Positions 15,274 to 23,167 of a DNA stretch of 64,000 bases are shown in pieces. The notes under the pieces were generated by a model that saw only the letters and a list, made by a program, of their open reading frames with translations, searched no databases and had not been told where the DNA came from. Origin of the DNA: G965250275 sp965250275. Lineage in GTDB: Bacteria; Pseudomonadota; Alphaproteobacteria; Rhodobacterales; Rhodobacteraceae. The number at the start of each line of letters is the position of its first letter. The first letter of the stretch is position 1. The translations under genes were made by a program, and so were the position numbers. The stretch is taken from the NCBI GenBank assembly GCA_965250275.1, contig OZ252297.1, positions 992,001-1,056,000 on the forward strand, read 5' to 3'.

Positions 15274-15588
15274 ATGCAAAGCCAAAACATCCGTATTCGG
15301 CTGAAGGCGTTTGACTACCGTGTGCTGGACGCCAGCACGCAGGAGATCGTCAACACGGCCAAGCGGACCGGCGCCAACGTTCGTGGCCCGATCCCGCTTC
15401 CGAACAAGATTGAGAAGTTCACTGTTCTGCGTGGTCCGCACGTGGATAAGAAATCCCGTGACCAGTTCGAGATCCGCACGCACAAGCGTCTGCTGGATAT
15501 CGTGGATCCGACCCCCCAGACCGTCGACGCGCTGATGAAGCTCGACCTCGCGGCTGGCGTGGATGTCGAGATCAAGCTGCAGTCCTAA
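15274..15588 (+). CDS. rpsJ: 30S ribosomal protein S10
   Basis: S10 (104 residues; NusE in antitermination complexes) starts MQSQNIRIRLKAFDYR and contains the conserved GPIPLPNKIEKFTVLRGPH segment. AAAGG lies upstream of the ATG. It is the first gene of the S10 block; no separate promoter was seen, so it may be read from the str operon through the leader hairpin. Confidence 0.98.
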   Translation: MQSQNIRIRLKAFDYRVLDASTQEIVNTAKRTGANVRGPIPLPNKIEKFTVLRGPHVDKKSRDQFEIRTHKRLLDIVDPTPQTVDALMKLDLAAGVDVEIKLQS

Positions 15589-15607
15589 GTACGGGAGGGT
15601 ATGAATC

Positions 15608-16333
15608 ATGCGCTCTGGAATCATCGCAAAGAAAGTCGGCATGACCCGCGTGTTCATGGATGACGGCAAGCAGATCCCTGTCACCGTTCTCCAGCTGGAC
15701 AATCTGCAGGTTGTGGCGCAGCGCACTGCTGACAAGGACGGCTACACCGCCGTGCAATTGGGGGCTGGTGTCTCCAAGGCCAAGCGGGTCAGCCAAGCCA
15801 TGCGCGGGCATTTCGCCGCCGCAAAAGTGGAACCCAAGCGTAAGGTCGCTGAGTTCCGCGTCTCCGCGGACAATCTGATCGGCGTGGGCGAAGAGATCTC
15901 CGCAGAACACTTCCTGGAAGGCCAGAAAGTCGACGTCTCCGGCACATCCATTGGTAAAGGCTTCGCCGGTGCCATGAAACGCTGGAACTTCGGGGGGTTG
16001 CGGGCCTCGCACGGTGTCTCTATCAGCCACCGCTCGCACGGCTCCACCGGCCAGTGTCAGGATCCTGGCAAGGTCTTCAAAGGCAAGAAAATGGCGGGTC
16101 ACATGGGCGCGGCCCGTGTCACCACCCAGAACCTGGAAGTTGTCAAAACCGACGCGGATCGTGGCCTGATCATGATCAAAGGCGCGGTGCCGGGCTCCAA
16201 AGGCGGCTGGGTCACCGTGAAGGATGCCGTGAAAAAGAAACTGCCGGACGGTGTTCCGTTCCCGGCGGCTCTGAAGTCGGCCGCAACCGAAGCACCTGCG
16301 GAAGAAGCACCCGCAGAAGGTGGTGAAGCATGA
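15608..16333 (+). CDS. rplC: 50S ribosomal protein L3
   Basis: L3 (241 residues) is an early-assembly protein near the peptidyl transferase centre. It starts MRSGIIAKKVGMTRVF and has the SHGVSISHRSHGSTGQ region and the GKKMAGHMG segment. The Ala/Glu-rich C-terminal tail (EAPAEEAPAEGGEA) is an alphaproteobacterial extension. It overlaps rplD by four bases (ATGA), showing translational coupling. Confidence 0.98.
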   Translation: MRSGIIAKKVGMTRVFMDDGKQIPVTVLQLDNLQVVAQRTADKDGYTAVQLGAGVSKAKRVSQAMRGHFAAAKVEPKRKVAEFRVSADNLIGVGEEISAEHFLEGQKVDVSGTSIGKGFAGAMKRWNFGGLRASHGVSISHRSHGSTGQCQDPGKVFKGKKMAGHMGAARVTTQNLEVVKTDADRGLIMIKGAVPGSKGGWVTVKDAVKKKLPDGVPFPAALKSAATEAPAEEAPAEGGEA

Positions 16334-16947
16334 AACTTGATGTGATCAAACTGGACGGCAAGAAGGCCGGCAACATCGAGCTGGACGCCGATCTGTTCGG
16401 TCTGGAACCGCGTGCGGACATCCTGCACCGGGTGGTCCGCTGGCAGCGTAACAACGCGCAGGCTGGCACCCACAAGGTCAAGACCCGCTCGGAGACCAGC
16501 TACTCGACCAAGAAGATTTATCGCCAGAAGGGCACAGGTGGCGCACGTCACGGTGACCGGAACGCGCCGATCTTCCGCGGCGGTGGGATCTACAAGGGTC
16601 CGGTCGTGCGCTCGCATGGCCATGACCTGCCGAAGAAGTTCCGCAAGCTCGGCCTGCGCCACGCTCTGTCGGCTAAAGCCAAGGCAGGTGAACTGGTTGT
16701 GATCGAGAACGCCGAAGCTGAAGGCAAGACCGCCGCTCTGGCCAAACAGGTTGCAAACCTGGGCTGGAAACGCGCTCTGGTCATCGACGGCGCGACAGTG
16801 AACGAAGGGTTCCTGAAGGCGTCCAAAAACATCGAAGGTCTGGATATCCTGCCAACGATGGGCGCAAACGTTTATGACATCCTCAAGCGTGACACCCTGG
16901 TGATCACCAAGGCGGGTGTCGAAGCACTGGAGGCTCGACTGAAATGA
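16330..16947 (+). CDS. rplD: 50S ribosomal protein L4
   Basis: L4 (205 residues) lines the exit tunnel; the extended loop with KIYRQKGTGGARHGDR is conserved. In E. coli L4 represses the S10 operon through its leader; whether the tuf-rpsJ hairpin plays that part here is unknown. Overlaps both neighbours by ATGA junctions. Confidence 0.98.
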   Translation: MKLDVIKLDGKKAGNIELDADLFGLEPRADILHRVVRWQRNNAQAGTHKVKTRSETSYSTKKIYRQKGTGGARHGDRNAPIFRGGGIYKGPVVRSHGHDLPKKFRKLGLRHALSAKAKAGELVVIENAEAEGKTAALAKQVANLGWKRALVIDGATVNEGFLKASKNIEGLDILPTMGANVYDILKRDTLVITKAGVEALEARLK

Positions 16948-17240
16948 GTGCCAAGGCAGAACACTACGACGTGATCCGCAAGCCGGTCATCACCGAAAAG
17001 TCCACCATGGCGTCCGAAAACGGCGCAGTGGTGTTTGAGGTGGCGATGGAAAGCAACAAGCCGCAGATCAAGGAGGCCGTCGAGGCGCTCTTTGGTGTGA
17101 AGGTGAAAGCCGTGAACACCACGATCACCAAAGGCAAAGTGAAGCGGTTCCGTGGCCAGCTGGGCAAACGGAAAGACGTCAAAAAGGCCTATGTGACCCT
17201 TGAAGAGGGCAACACAATCGACGTGTCCACGGGCCTCTGA
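16944..17240 (+). CDS. rplW: 50S ribosomal protein L23
   Basis: L23 (98 residues) sits at the tunnel exit and docks SRP and trigger factor. The VIRKPVITEKSTMASE start and the TTITKGKVKRFRG segment are typical. It overlaps rplD by four bases and is the last gene before a strong terminator, which separates it from rplB, its usual immediate neighbour. Confidence 0.97.
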   Translation: MSAKAEHYDVIRKPVITEKSTMASENGAVVFEVAMESNKPQIKEAVEALFGVKVKAVNTTITKGKVKRFRGQLGKRKDVKKAYVTLEEGNTIDVSTGL

Positions 17241-17266
17241 GGCTTACGACACTTCGTGGATTTGAG

Positions 17267-17297
17267 CTCCGGCTGCGAAAGCGGCCGGAGTTTTTTT
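17267..17297 (+). terminator. Strong intrinsic terminator after rplW
   Basis: CTCCGGC (17267-17273) pairs with GCCGGAG (17284-17290), the stem is extended towards a GAAA tetraloop and is followed directly by seven T. It ends the rpsJ-rplW transcript inside what is normally one S10 operon. Confidence 0.92.
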
Positions 17298-17424
17298 GTT
17301 GCGCTGGCTTCGTGATGTATCTGATCAGCCCCCTTTCGATTGCGATCCAAAGGTGTCGCAATTCTGCGATGGGCCGAGCAGGGAATCGCATAGACTTCAT
17401 CGGCAAACTGACGGCGCAAGATCG

Positions 17425-18342
17425 ATGACAACGCTGACTTCGCAGACCGAACCCGCCTTCGAGCACCGCAGGGGCCTGCTCTATGTGTTCATGGCCGGGG
17501 TGCTCTGGTCCACCGTCGGGCTGGGAGTGCGCTTGATCGACGAAGCCGTGGTCTGGCAGATCCTGCTCTATCGCTCCATCAGCCTCAGCCTGTTTCTGTA
17601 CGTGGTGATCCGGCTGCGGACCGGCGCAGATCCGTTTGCGCTGGTGCGTCGGCTTGGTCTTCCCGGCGCTGTCGCCGGGCTTGCGCTGGTTGGCGCCTAT
17701 TCCGGGGGCATCTATGCCATTCAGGCCACTTCGGTGGCGAGCGCCATGTTGTTGTTTGCGACCGCGCCCTTTCTCTCAGCCGTTCTGGGCTGGATTGTTC
17801 TACGCGAACCCGTTCGACGGGCAACATGGATCGCCATCGCCGTAGCACTTCTGGGAATCGGCATCATGGTGGCTGGCAAGTCCTCTGGCACTGACCTCGC
17901 TGGCAGCCTGGCGGCCCTTGGGTCGGCGTTTGGATTTGCCGTATTCACAGTGGCACTGCGCTGGGGCAAGTCGACGGAGATGTTGCCGTCTGTCTTCCTG
18001 TCCGGTCTCTTTGCCATCGTGATCACGTTCACCATTTGCCTTTTGCGCGACCATCCACTCGTCGTATCCCTGAACGACGGAGGCATCGCGATGGGAATGG
18101 GGGTGTTTCAGGTGGGCTCGGGCCTGATCCTCTACACATTGGGCGCGCGCAGCCTGCCCGCCGCGGAACTGACGCTGCTATCGCTGGCCGAGGTGCTGCT
18201 GGCGCCTGTATGGGTCTGGTTGGTGCTGGGCGAAACGGCGACCATCAACACGCTGATCGGTGGGAGCATCCTGTTGCTGGCGATTGCCGGAAACGCCATC
18301 ACGGGCGCAAAGCCAAGGAGCGCACCGCTCGCGGGGCCTTGA
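17425..18342 (+). CDS. EamA/DMT-superfamily exporter
   Basis: A 305-residue, roughly ten-TMS EamA-type inner membrane transporter. The frame is open upstream, but the ATG at 17425 begins just ahead of the first membrane segment (LLYVFMAGVLWSTVGLGVR), whereas the upstream extension is soluble and overlaps the terminator. Substrate unknown. It is one of the genes interrupting the S10 block between rplW and rplB and is not obviously related to the EamA gene after rpoC beyond family level. Confidence 0.85.
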   Translation: MTTLTSQTEPAFEHRRGLLYVFMAGVLWSTVGLGVRLIDEAVVWQILLYRSISLSLFLYVVIRLRTGADPFALVRRLGLPGAVAGLALVGAYSGGIYAIQATSVASAMLLFATAPFLSAVLGWIVLREPVRRATWIAIAVALLGIGIMVAGKSSGTDLAGSLAALGSAFGFAVFTVALRWGKSTEMLPSVFLSGLFAIVITFTICLLRDHPLVVSLNDGGIAMGMGVFQVGSGLILYTLGARSLPAAELTLLSLAEVLLAPVWVWLVLGETATINTLIGGSILLLAIAGNAITGAKPRSAPLAGP

Positions 18343-18555
18343 GGTTTTCGGGGAGTCCCACATTGTGCTGTGAGAAAATCACACCGTCTGGGGCGCACAC
18401 GTGCCTCTCAAGTTCTACGAAGGATCGCTGCTCTGACCATTTGCCGTTTTGGGGCAATGGGAGCGCCCTTGAGATCGCGACTTTGTCGATCTTGGGTGTA
18501 CGCCTTGGTGGGAAAACCCGCAAAAGCCTGAAATGGCGCTTCCCGCTCACATTGC

Positions 18556-18592
18556 AAAAATACGAAAGCGCATCACAAATGCGCTTTCGTAT
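18556..18592 (-). terminator. Perfect 13-bp inverted repeat, minus-strand terminator
   Basis: ATACGAAAGCGCA (18560-18572) and TGCGCTTTCGTAT (18580-18592) form a perfect 13-bp stem with a 7-base loop. On the minus strand it is followed at once by five T, the signature of an intrinsic terminator reading leftwards. It implies a minus-strand transcript from the region to its right, or serves as a bidirectional terminator for the EamA gene. Confidence 0.7.
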
Positions 18593-18681
18593 GAGTGTTT
18601 GTCATTGAAGGCTTGGGAGTTACATCTCCGCTAACGCGAAGGTGCTTTCACAGCTCGCACAATGCAATCACGATCAGCGTA

Positions 18682-18873
18682 TCAGGAAGACAGGCACGCG
18701 TTTGCCTTTGCAGCTTGTGCCTCGGTCACATTTGCTCCCGGTTTTATGACCTGTGTTATCTCGTCTCGCGTAATGGAAACGTCGGCGGCGTAGCTTCCTT
18801 TGATTCCGGCCAGATCGTTGAACGGTTGACAGATCAAAGGACATGTTGTCGAAATACAGCTGCCTTTTGCCAT
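18682..18873 (-). CDS. Possible small cysteine-containing protein, or gene remnant
   Basis: A 63-codon minus-strand frame, rich in Cys near its start (GSCISTTCPLIC) and protein-like in its second half (SITRDEITQVIKPGANVTEA). It has no clear ribosome binding site. Just before the ATG the frame reads AFGAPV and then meets a stop, which resembles the end of a signal peptide whose beginning has been lost. It ends about 90 bases before the minus-strand terminator at 18556-18592. It may be a decayed secreted-protein gene. The rest of 18343-19034 shows nothing recognisable and has lower GC than its surroundings. Confidence 0.3.
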   Translation of the reverse strand: MAKGSCISTTCPLICQPFNDLAGIKGSYAADVSITRDEITQVIKPGANVTEAQAAKANACLSS

Positions 18874-19034
18874 TACAGGTGCGCCGAATGCTTATCGTTT
18901 CTAAATGTTGGGCGTTGACGGGCATCCACTTGTTCTTCTTCTTGAGAACGCGGTTACTGTTCTCAAGACTCATTCAAGGCTGATCGGGGATGGAGAGCAA
19001 GACAAGCCAGACGAAGATTTAGAATGTGAGAAAC

Positions 19035-19520
19035 ATGCCAGAAAAGAACTTCTTGGACAGGCTTAAGTCATTTTGGTTGGTTGGGTCGATCCTTCTAGTC
19101 GCTTCACTAATAGCTGCAATCACGACAATCTTTAGCTCCTCAAGCAATTTGGCTTGCTGGTTGGCGCCAAATTCTTGTGGGGTTTTCGAAGGGGAGATTA
19201 CCGACAGCCGATTTGTTGAAGCGCAAGGTAACCAGGATTTCTATAGTTTTCTTATTGAGAACAATCGAAAGGACGTGGTGCTTGATGTGTTTACCGGATT
19301 CTCTGCCGATCCGATTGAACATGATTGTCCGCAGGTCAAAACCCAAGTGCCGGAAGAATTTTGCATGGGTTCGGTGACCTACCGAATTGAAGGACGGGAG
19401 CCGGAATATGTGGAAGCTGTCTCCATGTCCGGAGCAACGTACAGGATACGCGGCACCTATACAGTCTATCAGAGATGGTCCGGGTCATCAGGCGAGACGC
19501 TGGTACTTGTTGCGAAGTAG
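19035..19520 (+). CDS. Hypothetical single-pass membrane protein
   Basis: A 161-residue protein with one N-terminal membrane segment (about residues 10-32, LVGSILLVASLIAAI) followed by an extracytoplasmic domain with several Cys (LACWLAPNSCG, HDCPQ, EFCMG). The ATG at 19035 is chosen; a GTG at 19026 in frame is the alternative. I recognise no family. GC content is clearly lower than in neighbouring genes, suggesting recent acquisition into the rplW-rplB gap. Confidence 0.55.
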   Translation: MPEKNFLDRLKSFWLVGSILLVASLIAAITTIFSSSSNLACWLAPNSCGVFEGEITDSRFVEAQGNQDFYSFLIENNRKDVVLDVFTGFSADPIEHDCPQVKTQVPEEFCMGSVTYRIEGREPEYVEAVSMSGATYRIRGTYTVYQRWSGSSGETLVLVAK

Positions 19521-19575
19521 TTGCTTGCAGATATTCTATAAATTCGACGGACAAAGCGAAGTGTCATTTGCACCC

Positions 19576-19604
19576 TTGACCCGCACTTCCCGCTCCCCTA
19601 TCAG
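19576..19604 (+). promoter_or_regulatory. Candidate promoter of the rplB block
   Basis: TTGACC (19576-19581) and TATCAG (19599-19604) are separated by 17 bases, with a C-rich spacer end like the rpsL and rplO candidates. It lies about 155 bases upstream of rplB, so the ribosomal genes could restart after the insertion. Confidence 0.6.
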
Positions 19605-19616
19605 ACGCCATCGGTA

Positions 19617-19640
19617 AGGCCCCGGATTCGTCCGGGGCTT
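19617..19640 (+). promoter_or_regulatory. UUCG-capped hairpin in the rplB leader
   Basis: GCCCCGGA (19619-19626) pairs with TCCGGGGC (19631-19638) around a TTCG tetraloop, only about 15 bases downstream of the candidate -10 element. It could be a terminator for the upstream ORF or the 5' hairpin of the rplB mRNA; the T-tract is too weak to decide. Confidence 0.5.
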
Positions 19641-19694
19641 CGCTATTGGGTTGAAAGACCCTTCGAACCGGGCACCTACGGGGGCCTATACCCA

Positions 19695-19736
19695 GGCGGG
19701 TCATCCCGCCCAAACATATACGGCGGGACACCCGCC
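19695..19736 (+). promoter_or_regulatory. Two similar tandem hairpins before rplB
   Basis: GGCGGG-TCAT-CCCGCC (19695-19710) and GGCGGG-ACA-CCCGCC (19722-19736) are near-copies with identical 6-bp stems, 25 bases before the rplB ATG. Repeated stems at this place suggest an mRNA site for control or processing of the rplB transcript. No ligand is known from the sequence. Confidence 0.5.
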
Positions 19737-19760
19737 GGAGCTAAACGGAAGACAGAAAGC

Positions 19761-20603
19761 ATGGCACTCAAGTCGTACAAGCCGACGACGCCGGGCCAGC
19801 GTGGACTGGTGCTGATCGACCGTTCGGAGCTGTGGAAAGGACGCCCCGTCAAGGCCCTCACCGAGGGATTGACCAAGTCGGGCGGCCGGAACAACACCGG
19901 ACGTATCACATCACGTCGTCGCGGCGGCGGGGCAAAACGCCTCTACCGGATCGTTGATTTCAAACGCAACAAAATGGATGTGGCGGCCACCGTCGAGCGG
20001 ATCGAATACGATCCGAACCGGACCGCCTTCATCGCATTGGTCAAATACGAAGACGGCGAGCAGGCCTATATCCTTGCGCCGCAGCGTCTGGCTGTTGGTG
20101 ACAAGGTCGTGGCATCCGCCAAGGCCGACATCAAGCCGGGCAACGCGATGCCGTTCTCGGGCATGCCGATCGGCACGATCGTGCACAACATCGAGATGAA
20201 GCCCGGCAAAGGTGGTCAGATCGCCCGTGCCGCAGGCACCTATGCTCAGTTCGTTGGTCGCGATGGCGGCTACGCTCAGATTCGTCTGAGCTCGGGCGAA
20301 CTGCGTATGGTCCGTCAGGAATGCATGGCCACAGTCGGCGCCGTGTCGAACCCCGACAACTCCAACCAGAACTTCGGCAAGGCCGGCCGGATGCGCCACA
20401 AAGGTGTGCGTCCTTCCGTGCGTGGTGTCGTGATGAACCCGGTGGATCACCCCCATGGTGGTGGTGAAGGCCGGACCTCTGGTGGTCGTCACCCGGTGAC
20501 GCCGTGGGGTAAGCCGACCAAGGGTGCACGCACCCGCAACAAGAACAAAGCGTCCAGCAAGCTGATCATCCGCTCGCGGCACGCCAAGAAGAAAGGGCGT
20601 TAA
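19761..20603 (+). CDS. rplB: 50S ribosomal protein L2
   Basis: L2 (280 residues) is essential for subunit joining and peptidyl transfer. MALKSYKPTTPGQRG, the GRNNTGRITSRRRGGG segment and VMNPVDHPHGGGEGRT with its universally conserved histidine are all present. The gene restarts the S10 block after the insertion, with its own candidate promoter and leader hairpins. rpsS follows after three bases. Confidence 0.98.
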   Translation: MALKSYKPTTPGQRGLVLIDRSELWKGRPVKALTEGLTKSGGRNNTGRITSRRRGGGAKRLYRIVDFKRNKMDVAATVERIEYDPNRTAFIALVKYEDGEQAYILAPQRLAVGDKVVASAKADIKPGNAMPFSGMPIGTIVHNIEMKPGKGGQIARAAGTYAQFVGRDGGYAQIRLSSGELRMVRQECMATVGAVSNPDNSNQNFGKAGRMRHKGVRPSVRGVVMNPVDHPHGGGEGRTSGGRHPVTPWGKPTKGARTRNKNKASSKLIIRSRHAKKKGR

Positions 20604-20606
20604 GAT

Positions 20607-20885
20607 ATGTCTCGCTCTGTTTGGAAAGGCCCTTTTGTTGACGCTTACGTTCTCAAAAAGGCAGAGGCGGCCCGTGAAAGCGGTCGCAACGAAGTGATCA
20701 AGATCTGGTCGCGCCGCTCGACGATCCTGCCCCAGTTCGTGGGCCTGACGTTCGGCGTCTACAACGGTCACAAGCACATCCCCGTCAACGTCAGCGAAGA
20801 CATGATTGGTCAGAAGTTCGGCGAATACAGCCCGACCCGCACCTACTACGGTCATGCCGCCGACAAGAAAGCGAAACGGAAGTAA
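20607..20885 (+). CDS. rpsS: 30S ribosomal protein S19
   Basis: S19 (92 residues), a small-subunit head protein that forms a complex with S13. It starts MSRSVWKGPFVDAYVLKK and has the GHKLGEFSPTRT-type C-terminal motif (KFGEYSPTRTYYGH). Spacing of three bases on both sides indicates tight co-translation with rplB and rplV. Confidence 0.98.
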   Translation: MSRSVWKGPFVDAYVLKKAEAARESGRNEVIKIWSRRSTILPQFVGLTFGVYNGHKHIPVNVSEDMIGQKFGEYSPTRTYYGHAADKKAKRK

Positions 20886-20888
20886 GTC

Positions 20889-21269
20889 ATGGGCAAGGAA
20901 AAGAACCCCCGCCGCGTGGCTGAAAACGAAGCAATGGCCAAAACCCGTATGCTTCGGACCAGCCCGCAGAAACTGAACCTGGTGGCCGCAATGATCCGGG
21001 GTAAGAAGGTCGACCGTGCGCTCACGGATCTGACGTTCTCGAACAAACGGATCGCTGCCGACGTCAAGAAATGCCTGCAGTCCGCAATTGCGAACGCGGA
21101 AAACAACCACAACCTCGACGTCGATGAACTTGTCGTTGCCGAAGCCTATGTGGGGAAGAACATGACCCTCAAACGCGGTCGCCCGCGGGCCCGGGGCCGG
21201 TTTGGCAAGATCATGAAGCCGTTCGCGGAAATCACCATCCTGGTGCGCCAAGTTGAGGAGCAAGCCTAA
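20889..21269 (+). CDS. rplV: 50S ribosomal protein L22
   Basis: L22 (126 residues) lines the exit tunnel. The TSPQKLNLVAAMIRGKKVD segment and the tunnel hairpin KRGRPRARGRFGKIMKP are intact, with no macrolide-resistance type deletion. The stop and the rpsC start share a base (TAATG). Confidence 0.98.
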   Translation: MGKEKNPRRVAENEAMAKTRMLRTSPQKLNLVAAMIRGKKVDRALTDLTFSNKRIAADVKKCLQSAIANAENNHNLDVDELVVAEAYVGKNMTLKRGRPRARGRFGKIMKPFAEITILVRQVEEQA

Positions 21270-21979
21270 TGGGTAACAAAGTCAATCCGATCGGCATGCG
21301 TCTTCAGGTCAACCGCACCTGGGACAGCCGCTGGTACGCCGATACCAAGGACTACGGGGACCTGCTTCTCGAAGACCTGAAAATGCGCGATTTCATCAAG
21401 GAAGAGTGCAAGCAAGCTGGTGTGGCCCGCGTGATCATCGAACGTCCGCACAAGAAGTGCCGCGTGACGATCCACACGGCGCGTCCGGGTGTGATCATCG
21501 GCAAGAAAGGCGCAGACATCGAAGTGCTGCGCAAGAAACTGGCCAACCTGACCGACAGCGAACTGCACCTCAACATTGTTGAAGTGCGCAAGCCGGAACT
21601 GGACGCAGCATTGGTGGGTGAGTCCATTGCCCAGCAGCTGGAGCGCCGGGTGTCGTTCCGCCGCGCGATGAAGCGTGCGGTTCAGAACGCCATGCGTATG
21701 GGTGCCCTGGGTATCCGCGTGAACGTTGCCGGCCGTCTGGGCGGCGCGGAAATCGCACGGACCGAGTGGTACCGCGAGGGCCGTGTGCCGCTGCACACGC
21801 TGCGCGCGGACATCGATTACGCACATGTAGAGGCCAAGACGGCTTACGGCATCATCGGGATCAAGACCTGGATCTTCAAAGGCGAGATCATGGAACATGA
21901 CCCGGCTGCACGTGACCGCAAGGCACAGGAACTGCAGGACGGCCCGGCACCACGTGGTGCTGGTGGCGGTCGTCGCTGA
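21269..21979 (+). CDS. rpsC: 30S ribosomal protein S3
   Basis: S3 (236 residues) has a KH domain (GVIIGKKGADIEVLRKKL) and forms part of the mRNA entry site with helicase function. It starts MGNKVNPIGMRLQVNRTWDS. A Gly/Arg-rich tail (RGAGGGRR) ends the protein. Coupled to rplV by overlap; rplP follows after 12 bases. Confidence 0.98.
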   Translation: MGNKVNPIGMRLQVNRTWDSRWYADTKDYGDLLLEDLKMRDFIKEECKQAGVARVIIERPHKKCRVTIHTARPGVIIGKKGADIEVLRKKLANLTDSELHLNIVEVRKPELDAALVGESIAQQLERRVSFRRAMKRAVQNAMRMGALGIRVNVAGRLGGAEIARTEWYREGRVPLHTLRADIDYAHVEAKTAYGIIGIKTWIFKGEIMEHDPAARDRKAQELQDGPAPRGAGGGRR

Positions 21980-21991
21980 GGAGAGTAAAAG

Positions 21992-22405
21992 ATGCTTCAA
22001 CCAAAGCGCACAAAATTCCGCAAGCAGTTCAAAGGGCGGATCAAGGGCGAGGCCAAAGGTGGGTCCGACCTGAACTTTGGGACCTATGGTCTCAAAGCGA
22101 TGCAGCCTGAGCGCGTCACCGCACGCCAGATTGAGGCCGCACGTCGGGCCATGACGCGTCACATGAAACGTCAGGGCCGTGTCTGGATTCGTATCTTCCC
22201 GGATGTTCCGGTGACGTCCAAACCCACCGAAGTTCGGATGGGTAAAGGTAAGGGGTCGGTCGATTTCTGGGCTGCCAAGGTCAAACCGGGCCGCGTGATG
22301 TTCGAAATCGATGGCGTCAATGACGACATCGCGCGCGAAGCCCTGCGCCTGGCCGCGATGAAACTACCGCTCAAGTCCCGCGTCGTGGTACGCGAAGACT
22401 GGTAA
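21992..22405 (+). CDS. rplP: 50S ribosomal protein L16
   Basis: L16 (137 residues) helps position the A-site tRNA. MLQPKRTKFRKQFKGRIKG and the GKGKGSVDFWAAKVKPGRV segment are typical. It is the last gene before the second interruption; the expected next gene, rpmC, lies 3.5 kb downstream. Confidence 0.98.
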   Translation: MLQPKRTKFRKQFKGRIKGEAKGGSDLNFGTYGLKAMQPERVTARQIEAARRAMTRHMKRQGRVWIRIFPDVPVTSKPTEVRMGKGKGSVDFWAAKVKPGRVMFEIDGVNDDIAREALRLAAMKLPLKSRVVVREDW

Positions 22406-22472
22406 CAGCTGGTCCGTTTTGGCCGCATGGGTCTTTGCAAAGACCTTGAGGCTGCGAACTCTGAAACAGCAG

Positions 22473-22505
22473 AACCCCCGCTGGAGCGATCCGGCGGGGG
22501 TTTTT
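22473..22505 (+). terminator. Strong intrinsic terminator after rplP
   Basis: A 13-bp stem (22473-22485 with 22490-22502, one G-T pair) capped by a GCGA tetraloop is followed by a run of T. It ends the rplB-rplP transcript. The remaining bases to 22668 hold no gene that I can support. Confidence 0.92.
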
Positions 22506-22668
22506 CGAATCTGGCGACTGACGCCGTGCGAAATGGAACCGTTGCGCGACGTCTGCTCGACCCAAAGAAACCATACCTCCGCCGCGAAAATGCGAGCTAC
22601 GTCAGTTGCTTTTTCTGCACTGCTTAGCGATTCAGTGGTTCCCCAATCAAAGACCAATGGAGGCTGTC

Positions 22669-22922
22669 ATGGCATATCGCATCAAACCCGAAGACCGCGC
22701 TTCCTTTCGAGGTCATTTCCAAGCGGCGTAAATCCTTCCCATCGGAAACCCGCATGAAAACCGGTGTTCGCACGGTGCGCGGGCGATATCGAACTGCAGG
22801 AAAAGCTCGGACGCAGCGATCCGTGCCCGTGCGGATCAATGCGGAAGTTCCACAAGTGCTGCATGAAGTCGGGACGTTTCGATGGCGTCCGGCGAGATTA
22901 CTATTTCAGGGACCGCAATTGA
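22669..22922 (+). pseudogene. Frameshifted small SEC-C zinc-motif protein
   Basis: An ATG at 22669 preceded by GGAGG at 22659-22663 opens MAYRIKPEDRASF and stops at 22729. A related reading continues one frame on (EVISKRRKSFPSETRMKTG), and from about 22787 a third frame reads GDIELQEKLGRSDPCPCGS and ends with TGA at 22920-22922. The last part is a clear SEC-C motif: Cys-Pro-Cys-Gly-Ser at 22824-22838 and Cys-Cys at 22857-22862, a zinc site also found at the SecA C-terminus. Two single-base shifts would restore a protein of about 84 residues. It is either a recent pseudogene, sequencing error or, less likely, recoded. Confidence 0.7.
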
Positions 22923-23049
22923 AGTGCTGCAACGCAAAACCAAACGAAACGCGAGATGTCGTTCATCGGTGGATTTGACGGTAGGGTCGTCGATCCGAAC
23001 GTCACATGTTCAGTGCGAGCCGTGCGAGTAACGCGGTCTTAACACTGTG

Positions 23050-23079
23050 ATCCCCCGCCGGAGTTCTCCGGCGGGGGAT
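23050..23079. terminator. Bidirectional terminator-type hairpin
   Basis: A perfect 13-bp stem (23050-23062 with 23067-23079) with a GTTC loop lies between the plus-strand SEC-C remnant and the convergent minus-strand YHS gene. The stem is GC-rich in its core and ends in A-T pairs on both sides, so it could stop transcripts from either direction. Confidence 0.75.
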
Positions 23080-23167
23080 TTGCGCGTGCCCAGACCAGTA
23101 TTGCCAAGCTCGGGTCACGCAGGGCGCGGCAGAGCGGGGGAGTTTCTCTCGCCGCGCTATGAATGGC

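Noticed and set aside
19695..19736. Short repeat array resembling a CRISPR or insertion-sequence end
   Set aside because: Only two hairpins with identical 6-bp stems; no regular spacers, no cas genes and no transposase.
22754..22978. Open frame of 74 codons as a gene of its own
   Set aside because: Its first part joins a coherent SEC-C protein by frameshifts, and its downstream part is Arg/Pro-rich shadow of the SEC-C frame.
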